Assembly (NCBI GenBank): GCA_003164305.1
Contig: PLSZ01000589.1
Location: 1-17,186, forward strand
DNA from: Acetobacteraceae bacterium
GTDB taxonomy: Bacteria; Pseudomonadota; Alphaproteobacteria; Acetobacterales; Acetobacteraceae
Reading direction: 5' to 3'
DNA length: 17,186 nt
Of the stretch, positions 1-7,115 are shown piece by piece. A model generated the notes under the pieces. It made no database searches. It was not told where the DNA came from and saw nothing but the letters and a program-made list of their open reading frames with translations. The stretch's first letter is position 1. The number at the start of each line of letters is the position of its first letter. The translations under genes and the position numbers were made by a program.

Positions 1-355
1 CCGGAAACGGATGCTCGGGCGCCAGCCGGTAATCCAGCGCGAACAGCCGCGCGTCGCTCCAGCACGCCAGCCGAGATGTCACCGAACGATGCGTCCGTGC
101 CGACATCGCGATGTAGGCGCCGCCGTGCAGGTACAGAATGCAACGCTCATGCGCCGGGTGATCCGCCGCCTCCGGCTCGATCCATTCGCCATTGCGCGCT
201 GGGTCCACGCGGACTCGCCAGTCGGGCGCCAGCTTCGCGCCAAACGGCACGCGCTCGGTCCGCGCGCGTGAGGCCGCGACGCTCTGGGTCAGCAGGGAGC
301 CGGGCTTGACCCAGCGGCGCAAAGCCCAGGTGATCAGAGAGTTCCGCCAGCTCAT
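1..355 (-). CDS. alpha/beta hydrolase, HSL family (5' part only)
   Basis: This is the first 118 codons of a serine hydrolase or esterase that continues beyond the left edge. Reading from the ATG at 355-353, residues 73-81 (ILYLHGGAY) carry the oxyanion-hole HGG motif. Residues 109-118 ([10 protein letters not shown]) match the conserved block after the second core strand of the hormone-sensitive-lipase (GDXG) family. The nucleophile elbow and the rest of the catalytic triad would lie outside the window. The start codon is 19 bases after the stop of the secreted-protein gene upstream, on the same strand, so the two are probably co-transcribed. Substrate is unknown; members of this family hydrolyse short-chain esters and lactones. 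The family call is firm and the specificity is not. Confidence 0.85.
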   Translation of the reverse strand, partial: MSWRNSLITWALRRWVKPGSLLTQSVAASRARTERVPFGAKLAPDWRVRVDPARNGEWIEPEAADHPAHERCILYLHGGAYIAMSARTHRSVTSRLACWSDARLFALDYRLAPEHPFP

Positions 356-374
356 GGGGTGGGCGGGAAAGGGA

Positions 375-1028
375 TCACTCGGCGACCGGAGTGCAGGCGC
401 CCTCCAGATTGGCGATTCCGACCGTGCCGATCACGGGAATTTGCCGCAGCCTGACCATGATCAGCGAAATGGGCTGATCCAACCGGTTCATCAGCCGCCA
501 GCCGCTGGCCGGCGTCCGGTCCAACCCGACCTGGCAAGTGTGATACTCGTTGGTAATGCCGTTGTAGAGGTAGGAGATCTCCAGGTCGCCCCTGCCGCTC
601 GTGGCGGGAAAGCGGCCACGCAGCAGAATGGCGTCGTGCCCGGGAATGCCGTCGATCACCGCGCCGCGCCGACTGTCGATGGTCGATGTGGGATATTCCA
701 CCACGGTGACCTGCTCCGTCTCCGGGCGGCCGGGCGCGGCGACGAAACTATGCCGCTCCAGCCGAATCGCCTTCACGGTATCGCCCTCCACGAAGACGCC
801 GATGCACTGAAACCCGCCGTCGCTGGTGTGGTCGATGACCGCGAGTTGCCGAATGAGCCGGGTCGAGCGCGAACACGCCTGAGGGGCGGTGCCAGGGGGA
901 GAGACAGCGGCGGCGATCGGCGCCGCGGCCGTCTGTTGTGCATCGGCCGTGCCCGCCCCCGCGGCGAGCGCAAATCCGGTCACACCAGCCGGGACAATCA
1001 GGGATCGGAGCAGTCTTCTAAACATCAT
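375..1028 (-). CDS. secreted protein of unknown function, four cysteines
   Basis: This predicts a 217-residue protein that I do not recognise. Residues 1-30 form a typical Sec signal peptide: [10 protein letters not shown], a hydrophobic stretch, then an ADA/QQ cleavage site after residue 30. The mature part starts with an Ala/Pro-rich linker, then a domain of alternating short hydrophobic segments that looks mostly beta. It has four cysteines at about residues 52, 75, 165 and 212, enough for two periplasmic disulfides. There are no membrane segments after the signal and no catalytic motif I can name. The start is supported by GAGG seven bases upstream of the first of two adjacent ATGs. The gene lies 19 bases before the hydrolase gene, suggesting a two-gene envelope or periplasmic operon. 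Confidence 0.75.
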   Translation of the reverse strand: MMFRRLLRSLIVPAGVTGFALAAGAGTADAQQTAAAPIAAAVSPPGTAPQACSRSTRLIRQLAVIDHTSDGGFQCIGVFVEGDTVKAIRLERHSFVAAPGRPETEQVTVVEYPTSTIDSRRGAVIDGIPGHDAILLRGRFPATSGRGDLEISYLYNGITNEYHTCQVGLDRTPASGWRLMNRLDQPISLIMVRLRQIPVIGTVGIANLEGACTPVAE

Positions 1029-1483
1029 GCGTCAGCCTCGCGATGTGTCCTGAAACGCGAGAGCGCCTGATCAAGGGCCTTCACTCGCGCGGGCTGAACA
1101 GTGGGGTTTTGCCCATTCCGACGGCCAGACCCGTGTTCAGGAAGTTTCGGTCATACCCTGGGAGCTCCCAAAGCCGGACGGTCACGCCGTCCAGACCGTT
1201 CGTGGGCCGCGTGCCGAGACGTGGCCAAAAATCAAAATCTGTTGTCAGAGCCTAACGATTCGACAAATCGCGCACCAGCCTCCAACGCCGCCGCACTGTC
1301 GCGCGGTTCGGGTGAAATGGCAATGGGTTTCGCGATTCCATTTCACTGTGTGGTGAAAGCCACGCGCGGCGGCGGCACGCGCCGGACGGGGACTTTCCGA
1401 ATCTCCCGCGGAACGTTGCCGCCCTCCGTGCGTTTCTCACCGGGAACACAACAGGATGCGTTATGCCGCACGGGTGGCTTTGA
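1029..1483. other. divergent intergenic region rich in dyad symmetry
   Basis: This 455-base gap lies between the divergently transcribed secreted-protein and acyltransferase genes. No convincing gene is present; the open frames across it lack a ribosome site and recognisable protein character. It holds several perfect inverted repeats: TGGGAGCTCCCA at 1159-1170, GGACGG/CCGTCC at 1176-1181 and 1187-1192, and GTGAAATGG/CCATTTCAC at 1312-1320 and 1338-1346, with a further GTGAAA at 1353-1358. It should contain the promoters of both flanking genes, but I could not identify a clear -35/-10 pair. Confidence 0.6.
1312..1358 (+). promoter_or_regulatory. overlapping inverted repeats, possible alternative stems or operator
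   Basis: GTGAAATGG (1312-1320) is perfectly complementary to CCATTTCAC (1338-1346) across a 17-base loop. The TTTCAC part (1341-1346) can instead pair with GTGAAA at 1353-1358 across a 6-base loop, so the two stems exclude each other. The block lies about 125 bases before the acyltransferase start. It could be a leader that switches fold or a protein-binding operator; the sequence does not decide. Confidence 0.35.
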
Positions 1484-2803
1484 GTGTCCGGTCATGAAAC
1501 CAGCCTGGTCGCGCGTAGGCCGTCCGTGCTTCGCGAAAGCACGCGAGACGCTGAATTCGCCGCGCCCAGAGCAGAAACGCGCGCGGCCCAGACCAGCCTG
1601 GCGCTGAGCAACCTCCGCGCGGTGGTGATACTGATCGTGGTCGGCTTTCATTCCTCCCTGGCCTATCTCAACTTTCTGGGACCCGAACCGTTCGCGTTCG
1701 ACGCGCCGCCCTATCAATGGCGCGCTTTCCCGATCGTCGATACGCATCGCTTTCTGGGCTTCGATATCTTCTGCGCCTGGCAGGACGTCTACCTGATGGC
1801 GTTCATGTTCTTCATGTCGGCGCTGTTCACCTGGCCGAGTGTCACCCGCAAAGGCACCGCGAAATTCCTCACCGATCGCTTCCTGCGACTGGGCGTGCCG
1901 TTCGTGTTCGCCGTGACCGTGGTGGTGCCGCTCGCGCTGTATCCGACCTGGCGCGTGTCCGCCGCGGACCCCAGCGTCATTGGCTACATCCGGCATTATC
2001 TCGCGCTGCCCTTCCTGCCCAACGGACCCGAGTGGTTCCTGTGGGAATTGCTGGCGATGACCATGGTCGCGGCGGGCCTACATCGGTTCGCGCCCCATGT
2101 CGTCACACTGCTCGGGCGAGTCTCCGCCTCCGCCGGCGCGCATCCCATCCGCTATTTCGCCGGCCTGGTGACCGCCGCCATTCTGGCCTACGTGCCGCTC
2201 GCGTTGACCTTCACCCCCATGGCCTGGATCCAACACGGACCGTTCGGTTTCCAGTTCAGCCGGCCGTTGCTCTACGCCGTGTTCTATTTCGCGGGTCTGG
2301 GCCTGGGAGCCTTCGGGCTGGACAGCGGACTGCTGACGCCCGACGGATCGTTGGCACGCAACTGGCTGTCATGGCTGGCCGGCGCGCTGGCGTCGTTCTT
2401 GTTGTGGATGGGCCTGACCGCTCTGACGATGAACGACACACCAACCGCGTCCATTGCCTTGCAAATTCTCGTTGACGCCAGTTTCGCGCTGGCCTGCGCC
2501 GGCGGCTGCTTCTTCATGCTGGCGGCCTGCCTGAGGTTCGGCGTGCGGCGCTCGCCCATCTTCGACAGTCTCGCGAACAACGCCTTCGCGATTTATTTGC
2601 TGCACTATGTGTTTGTGGTCTGGCTGCAATACGCGTTGCTCGGAGTGGCGTTGTTCGCCCTCGCCAAGGGCCTGCTGGTCCTCTCCGTCGCCCTGCCGCT
2701 CTCCTGGGCCACCGCCATCGCATTGCGACACATCCCGTTCGGCCCGTTGCTGATCGGTGAGAACGCGCCAGCACGCGTCGCGCCAGAACGGATCCGAGCG
2801 TGA
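1484..2803 (+). CDS. membrane acyltransferase, acyltransferase-3 family (OpgC/OafA-like)
   Basis: This predicts a 439-residue inner-membrane protein with about ten hydrophobic segments from residue 40 to 425. Residues 45-56 (R-x10-H, NLRAVVILIVVGFHSS) match the Arg/His signature of acyltransferase-3 proteins, which move acyl groups from the cytoplasm onto sugars outside. The segment around residues 105-150 (MFFMSALFTWPSV, then a basic stretch and DRFLRLGVPF) resembles the glucan succinyltransferase OpgC branch. Since opgH lies later in the window, periplasmic glucan is a possible acceptor, but this is inference. The start is a GTG at 1484 with no strong ribosome site; another in-frame GTG at 1526 is possible. 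The ABC permease gene follows 70 bases later on the same strand. Confidence 0.82.
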   Translation: MSGHETSLVARRPSVLRESTRDAEFAAPRAETRAAQTSLALSNLRAVVILIVVGFHSSLAYLNFLGPEPFAFDAPPYQWRAFPIVDTHRFLGFDIFCAWQDVYLMAFMFFMSALFTWPSVTRKGTAKFLTDRFLRLGVPFVFAVTVVVPLALYPTWRVSAADPSVIGYIRHYLALPFLPNGPEWFLWELLAMTMVAAGLHRFAPHVVTLLGRVSASAGAHPIRYFAGLVTAAILAYVPLALTFTPMAWIQHGPFGFQFSRPLLYAVFYFAGLGLGAFGLDSGLLTPDGSLARNWLSWLAGALASFLLWMGLTALTMNDTPTASIALQILVDASFALACAGGCFFMLAACLRFGVRRSPIFDSLANNAFAIYLLHYVFVVWLQYALLGVALFALAKGLLVLSVALPLSWATAIALRHIPFGPLLIGENAPARVAPERIRA

Positions 2804-2873
2804 CGACCCCCCATCGCCGCCGTCGCGCGTGGCCCGCCAATTTCCTTAACGCATTCGAATAAGAAGCCACGCG

Positions 2874-4007
2874 ATGTCGCTCATTTTTAAGTTGGCGTCC
2901 CGAAACCTGTTGCAGGACCGCTTGCGGTTCATCGGCACCGTGGTCGGCATCGTCTTCTCCATCGTCCTCGTCACCATTCAACTGGGTCTGTTTTTAAGCT
3001 TCGAGCGCATGGTCACTGGCATGGTCGACCACGCCTCGGCCGACCTCTGGGTGGTCGCGCGCGGCACCAAGTGTTTTGAAGATCCCTCTCTGCTGGACAT
3101 CAAGGATCGCGCGCTGGCCCAGTCGGTTCCGGGTGTCGCCGAGGTGACCCCGGTGGTGATTGGCTTTACCGAGTGGTCGGTTCCGGCCGGCGGCTCGACC
3201 CCGGTGTTCGTCATCGGCTCGGATACCAACACGCCCGGCTTGCATCCCTGGAATTTCGTCTCGGGCGATCTCGCGTCGCTGAACGCGCCGCACGCGGTGG
3301 CGATCGACCGGACCTACTTCGATCGCCTGGGCGTGACGAAAGCCGGCGACAGCGCGGAAATCCGCGAGCAAAAGGTCGATGTCGCGGCCGTCACCAACGG
3401 CATCCGCTCCTTCACCACGACACCTTATGTGTTTACCCCGCTGGCGCGTGCGCAATCTTATATCGGCACGCCAACGGACCGGATTTCCTATCTGCTGGTG
3501 CACGTGGCGCCTGGCGCGGATGTCGAGGCCGTGCGTGGACAGTTGCTGACCAAACTATCGGGGGTCGAGGTTCTGACTCCAGCGCTGTTCCGGGAGCGCA
3601 GCCGTAACTTTTGGCTGTTCGGCACCGGGGCCGGCGCCGCGTTGTTCGCCGGCGCGCTTCTCGGTGCCATCGTCGGCACCGTCATCGTCGCGCAAACCCT
3701 CTATTCCAGCACAAAGGATCACCTGAGCGAGTTCGCGACGTTGCGCGCCATCGGGTCCTCAAGCGGTTACATCAACAAGGTGATCATATGCCAGGCGCTA
3801 TTGAATTCCGTCGCCGGATTTTCGGTGGCGGCCCTTATTGGCCTGATCGTTGTCAGGGCGACAGCGGAGACAGCTTTGCCGATCGTCATGAATCCGGAAT
3901 TGACCCTGGGGCTCTTCGTGCTCACGGTTTTGATGTGCGTGACCTCGGCCATCGCGGCCATCGTCCAGATCCTGCGCATCGACCCGGCGGTGGCGTTTCG
4001 GCAGTGA
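2874..4007 (+). CDS. ABC transporter permease, DevC/MacB/FtsX type
   Basis: This 377-residue protein has the layout of a type VII ABC permease. One transmembrane helix at about residues 18-42 is followed by a large extracytoplasmic domain (about 43-240), then three C-terminal helices (about 245-275, 300-325 and 345-368). The coupling segment EFATLRAIGSS lies between the second and third helices, as in FtsX-domain proteins. The whole most resembles DevC, a permease that works with ATPase DevA and membrane fusion protein DevB in envelope export or lipid handling. The stop overlaps the GTG start of the ATPase by four bases, so the two are translationally coupled. No membrane-fusion gene is adjacent. 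The ATG has AAGAAG about nine bases upstream. Confidence 0.88.
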   Translation: MSLIFKLASRNLLQDRLRFIGTVVGIVFSIVLVTIQLGLFLSFERMVTGMVDHASADLWVVARGTKCFEDPSLLDIKDRALAQSVPGVAEVTPVVIGFTEWSVPAGGSTPVFVIGSDTNTPGLHPWNFVSGDLASLNAPHAVAIDRTYFDRLGVTKAGDSAEIREQKVDVAAVTNGIRSFTTTPYVFTPLARAQSYIGTPTDRISYLLVHVAPGADVEAVRGQLLTKLSGVEVLTPALFRERSRNFWLFGTGAGAALFAGALLGAIVGTVIVAQTLYSSTKDHLSEFATLRAIGSSSGYINKVIICQALLNSVAGFSVAALIGLIVVRATAETALPIVMNPELTLGLFVLTVLMCVTSAIAAIVQILRIDPAVAFRQ

Positions 4008-4756
4008 CCGGCCGGCTGATCGAAGCGGTCGATGTCGTCCAAACCCTGGGCAAGGGCGCGGGTCAGGTGCGCGCGTTGAAAGGCGTGAGCCTCGCGTTGT
4101 ACGGTGGCCAGTTGACGATGCTCATGGGCCCGTCGGGCAGCGGCAAGACCACGCTGCTGTCGGTCCTCGGCTGCATGTTGACCCCAACGGAGGGAACCGT
4201 TCGCGTGCTCGGCCGTGATACCGCGGGCGCGCGGCCCGGAGAGCTGGCCAAACTTCGCCGCGACCACATCGGATTCATCTTCCAGTCGTACCGTCTGTTC
4301 CCAATGCTGACGGCGCTGGACAATGTGCGCCTGGCGCTGGATGTGCACGGGGAGGATGGTCCGTCCGCGATCGTCAAAGCCCAGAATGTGCTGGCGACGG
4401 TTGGTTTGGCGCATAAGCAGAATGCCTATCCGAGCCAACTCAGCGGCGGCGAGCAGCAACGGGTCGCGATCGCCCGCGCCATTGTCGGCAACCCCTCCGC
4501 GATTCTGGCCGACGAACCGACCGGCGCGCTGGACAGCGAGAACGGACTGGCGATCATGAAGATCCTAGCCGACATCGCGAAGGATCCGGCGCGCGCGGTG
4601 CTGGTGGTGACGCACGATCCTCGGGTGGTACAATTCGCCGATCGGATCATCCACATCGAGGATGGCCGCATCGACGTGGATGCCCCCCGCGCCATGATGA
4701 ACTGGCCCGGGTCGAACCTCACGGAAGCGGACAAGGCTCTTTCCGGCTGCGTTTAG
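4004..4756 (+). CDS. ABC transporter ATP-binding protein, DevA/LolD/MacB type
   Basis: This is the 250-residue ATPase partner of the permease just upstream. All nucleotide-binding motifs are intact: Walker A GPSGSGKTT (residues 42-50), Q-loop FQSYRLFP (93-100), signature LSGGEQQR (146-153), Walker B AILADEPTGALD (166-177) and the H-loop VVTHD (201-205). The LADEPTGALD form is typical of the LolD/MacB/DevA subfamily, which powers mechanotransmission rather than import. I chose the GTG at 4004 because it overlaps the permease stop as GTGA; the open frame continues upstream but only as a shadow of the permease gene. It ends 14 bases before the tail of the convergent ureohydrolase gene. Confidence 0.93.
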   Translation: MTGRLIEAVDVVQTLGKGAGQVRALKGVSLALYGGQLTMLMGPSGSGKTTLLSVLGCMLTPTEGTVRVLGRDTAGARPGELAKLRRDHIGFIFQSYRLFPMLTALDNVRLALDVHGEDGPSAIVKAQNVLATVGLAHKQNAYPSQLSGGEQQRVAIARAIVGNPSAILADEPTGALDSENGLAIMKILADIAKDPARAVLVVTHDPRVVQFADRIIHIEDGRIDVDAPRAMMNWPGSNLTEADKALSGCV

Positions 4757-4770
4757 CGGGAAGCGGGTCC

Positions 4771-5757
4771 TTAAACGTTCATCCCGCCCCCTCGCGTGCG
4801 CTTCCGCCATGCTTCCTCGACGAGGCAGAGGATCTCGAACAACATCGATGCGCCGTTGAACGCGGTCAGCGTGCCCGGGTCGAAGGACGGCGCGACCTCG
4901 ACCAGGTCTCCGCCGATGAAGTCGATCCCCCGCAGGCCACGCAACAGCCGCAGAGCCTCGCGCGCGGTGATGCCGCCGGCTTCGGGCGTCCCGGTGCCGG
5001 GGGCTTCGGACGGATCCAGACCGTCGATGTCGAACGTAAGATAGGCTGGCCCGTCGCCCACGATCCGCCGCGCCTCGGCGGCCGCGAACTCCCACCCCCG
5101 GTCGGCGAACTCATCGATGCCCAGTACCCGCATGCCGCTGCCGGTGGAAAACCCCCACATGTCCGGATCGTTGGCGGTGCCGCGAATGCCGATCTGAATG
5201 ACCCGGCGGGGATCGAGCAGGCCTTCCTCGACCGCCCGCCGAAACGGCGCGCCGTGATGAAATCGCGATCCCATGTAATCGTCCCCGGTATCGCAATGGG
5301 CATCGATGTGGACCATGCCGACCGGGCGGTGACTGGCGATGCCTCGAAGGATCGGCAGGCTGATCGAGTGATCGCCGCCAACCGAAACCGGAACCGCGCC
5401 CGCCGCGTGGACTGCGCGATAATACGCGGCGATTTCGTTCAGCGCTCCGCCCAGTTCGTACGGACATTCAATCCAGCAGTCTCCCAGGTCGCGCACCCTC
5501 GCTTGGGCGAACGGCGCGACTCCGGTGGCACCGTTGATGCGGCGGAGCAGCGTCGATTGGTCTCGCACGGCCCGAGGCCCGTGGCGCGCGCCCGACCGAT
5601 GGGTCACGCCGCCATCGAACGGCACGCCGATCAGGGCGATGTCCGCCTCCGCCGGGTCGCCGGCGATGGGGGCGCGAAAAAAACTGGCGATTCCCGAATG
5701 TCTGGGCTGCGCCTGAGGGTCGGATAAATCCATGTAATGTGTCGGGTGTTTCGCCAT
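4771..5757 (-). CDS. speB: agmatinase-family ureohydrolase
   Basis: This 328-residue manganese enzyme of the arginase/agmatinase superfamily cleaves a guanidino group to release urea. The metal-binding motifs are complete: GGDHS (residues 128-131, ligand H130), HIDAHCD (150-156, ligands D152, H154, D156) and FDIDGLDPSEAPGTGTPE (242-259, ligands D243, D245). Agmatine to putrescine is the best-known reaction, but guanidinobutyrate and guanidinopropionate hydrolases look alike, so the substrate is uncertain. I start at the ATG at 5757-5755 because AGGGGG (5769-5764) lies six bases ahead; an in-frame ATG at 5787 would add ten residues without a good ribosome site. The gene stands alone, convergent with the ABC ATPase and divergent from the nucleosidase gene. 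Confidence 0.9.
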   Translation of the reverse strand: MAKHPTHYMDLSDPQAQPRHSGIASFFRAPIAGDPAEADIALIGVPFDGGVTHRSGARHGPRAVRDQSTLLRRINGATGVAPFAQARVRDLGDCWIECPYELGGALNEIAAYYRAVHAAGAVPVSVGGDHSISLPILRGIASHRPVGMVHIDAHCDTGDDYMGSRFHHGAPFRRAVEEGLLDPRRVIQIGIRGTANDPDMWGFSTGSGMRVLGIDEFADRGWEFAAAEARRIVGDGPAYLTFDIDGLDPSEAPGTGTPEAGGITAREALRLLRGLRGIDFIGGDLVEVAPSFDPGTLTAFNGASMLFEILCLVEEAWRKRTRGGGMNV

Positions 5758-6127
5758 GAGCCGCCCCCTGCTGTCGTGCCACCTCATTTACGGCATGGCG
5801 CATGGCGTCGCATCATGGTAATCGGCACTCGGGATCGGATTGCCGAAAACTCGGCTTGCTTGGGGATTTACGAATGAGGGGTGACCACCCCGGCTTCGGT
5901 ACGAGGCTGGGTCATTTGCCGCATCGCGAACCAGATCGAACCCGCGGAATGGAAGGCCCGATTTCGGCCGGTTCCTTCCGCGTTGATACTGCGCGTGGGC
6001 GGTCTGCCGTGGCGCGCGGGATCGATCTGAAACGCGGCTCACCTACCAGCGCTCAGGCGGTCAACGCGGTGGCCATTGGATTGGTTCCCGAGCCCTTCCG
6101 ATTTTACTCCAGTCAGGGAATCACCCG
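5758..6127. other. divergent intergenic region
   Basis: This gap of about 370 bases separates the minus-strand ureohydrolase from the plus-strand nucleosidase. The open frames here have no ribosome site or family resemblance, and I see no gene. Small repeats are present: CATGGCG twice in tandem (5794-5807), a GGGGT/ACCCC hairpin at 5878-5891, and GGAAGG/CCTTCC at 5951-5956 and 5974-5979. Promoters for both flanking genes should lie here, but none stands out. Confidence 0.5.
5764..5769 (-). promoter_or_regulatory. Shine-Dalgarno deciding the ureohydrolase start
   Basis: The minus strand reads AGGGGG six bases before the ATG at 5757-5755. This favours that start over the ATG at 5787. Confidence 0.6.
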
Positions 6128-6835
6128 ATGACCCGGCCGGCGTTTTTGGTTGGCTTCGCCGCCGAAGCCAGGGTCGCGCGGCTGTCGGGCTGGCGGGTTG
6201 GCATTGGCGGCGGCACGACCGCGGGCGCGGCGGACAGCGCCCGACGTCTGATCGACGCCGGCGCCACCGGAATCGTCAGCTTCGGCCTCGCCGGAGGCCT
6301 CGACCCGGCGCTCCCACCCGGCACCTTGATCGTCCCACGCGCCGTGGCCGCGGATGGCCGCGTTTGGCCAACCGACCCTGCACTCAGCGCGCTGTTGGGC
6401 GGACAGACCGGGCATGTCTGCCTCGGCTGGCACAGCCCCGTCGCCTGCCCCGAGGAAAAACGCCGCCTTAGTGTTGAAACCGGCGCCGTCGCGGTCGATA
6501 TGGAATCTGGTGCCGTCGCCGCCGTCGCCGCCGCGTCTGGTGTCCCCTTCGCCGTGTTGCGGGCCATTTGCGACCCGGCGGACCGAGCCGTACCGCCGGC
6601 CGCGCTGGTCGCGCTGAACGCCGCGGGGGGACTCGCCGCCGGACGCATGGCGATGTCCATCCTCGCGAAACCTGGACAGGTCGGCGCGTTGCTGAAGCTG
6701 GCGCGCGACGCCGCGATGGCGCGCCGCGCGCTGCGGGCGAGGGCGGTCGGCATGTCGCCCAATGGTGGGCCGCCGCGTGGCTTCCCGGCGGGCGCGTGGC
6801 TCGATGAGGAACTGGTCCCCGACGCGATTTTGTAG
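6128..6835 (+). CDS. hpnG: hopanoid-associated nucleoside phosphorylase/nucleosidase, HpnG-like
   Basis: This 235-residue cytoplasmic protein belongs to the PNP/MTA-SAH nucleosidase superfamily. Two motif blocks show this: SFGLAGGLDPALPPGTLIVP (residues 51-70) and VDMESGAVAAVAAASGVPF (123-141) followed by AVLRAICDPAD (142-152). The DMES segment carries the ribose-binding Glu of the family. The GLAGGLDPALPPG form and the CDPAD ending match HpnG, which removes adenine from adenosylhopane to give ribosyl hopane in extended-hopanoid synthesis. No other hopanoid gene is beside it, so an MTA/SAH-type role remains possible. AGGGA lies eight bases before the ATG. A MITE-like element starts about 40 bases after the stop. 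Confidence 0.75.
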   Translation: MTRPAFLVGFAAEARVARLSGWRVGIGGGTTAGAADSARRLIDAGATGIVSFGLAGGLDPALPPGTLIVPRAVAADGRVWPTDPALSALLGGQTGHVCLGWHSPVACPEEKRRLSVETGAVAVDMESGAVAAVAAASGVPFAVLRAICDPADRAVPPAALVALNAAGGLAAGRMAMSILAKPGQVGALLKLARDAAMARRALRARAVGMSPNGGPPRGFPAGAWLDEELVPDAIL

Positions 6836-6909
6836 GGTGCGTTTCGGCAAAGCGGAATTGCGCGCGCCGGTGCCAGCAGTTCTCAGTTTGACGCAACCGT
6901 TCACATTTC

Positions 6910-6938
6910 CCGTCATCCTCCGGCTCGGCCGGAGGATC
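6910..6938. repeat. palindromic repeat, GTCATCCTCCGGC type, left arm
   Basis: ATCCTCCGGC (6915-6924) and GCCGGAGGAT (6928-6937) form a perfect 10-bp stem with loop TCG. The block also pairs with the inverted copy at 7003-7025 within the same element. It belongs to the same palindrome type as the copies in opgH. Confidence 0.75.
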
Positions 6939-7002
6939 AGTCGCCGCACACAAGTCAGACAACGTGTGACTCTTCAAGGTTGTACGGGGTTCGACCGAAC
7001 CG

Positions 7003-7025
7003 CCGGTCAAGCCGGAGGATGACGG
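7003..7025. repeat. palindromic repeat, GTCATCCTCCGGC type, right arm
   Basis: This 23-base arm is the inverted partner of 6910-6932, differing at two positions (CTTGACC in place of CTCGGCC when read on the other strand). It closes the inner stem of the MITE-like element. Confidence 0.75.
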
Positions 7026-7115
7026 ATTGGGGTGTCCAACCGGCAAACTGAGAACTGCCGCGCCGGTGCCAGAGTTGTGGCGTCCGGCGTAAACTTCTGC
7101 TTAGGTTGTCACCTT

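Larger units (their letters stand above)
6863..7072. mobile_element. MITE-like element with flanking direct repeat
   Basis: A non-coding element of about 183 bases (6876-7058) is bounded by a perfect 15-bp terminal inverted repeat, GCAGTTCTCAGTTTG at 6876-6890 and its reverse complement at 7044-7058. It is flanked by the direct repeat CGCGCCGGTGCCAG (6863-6876 and 7059-7072), as expected of a target-site duplication of 13-14 bp. Inside are a second inverted repeat (6910-6932 with 7003-7025, 21 of 23 matching) and a GGTTCG/CGAACC hairpin at 6988-7001. There is no room for a transposase, so it would depend on one supplied elsewhere. It sits between the nucleosidase and phosphatase genes and disrupts neither. 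Confidence 0.7.

Noticed and set aside
192..1070. Plus-strand open frame of 292 codons
   Set aside because: It is antisense to the secreted-protein and hydrolase genes, which have signal-peptide and family evidence; its own translation is Arg/Gly-rich and matches nothing.
1101..1607. Open frame in the divergent gap
   Set aside because: It has no ribosome site or recognisable domain and overlaps the start of the acyltransferase gene in another frame.
3611..4003. Upstream extension of the ABC ATPase frame
   Set aside because: It lies inside the permease gene in another frame. The GTG at 4004 overlapping the permease stop gives the normal ATPase length.
4763..4787. GCGGG/CCCGC pair between the convergent ATPase and ureohydrolase genes
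   Set aside because: Only a 5-bp stem with a 15-base loop and no T-tract, too weak to call a terminator.
5802..6131. Possible 109-residue gene ahead of hpnG
   Set aside because: Its composition looks random, it has no ribosome site, and an opposite-strand frame of similar quality covers the same bases.
6988..7001. GGTTCGACC reminiscent of a tRNA T-arm
   Set aside because: No acceptor, D or anticodon stems surround it; it is an internal hairpin of the MITE-like element.
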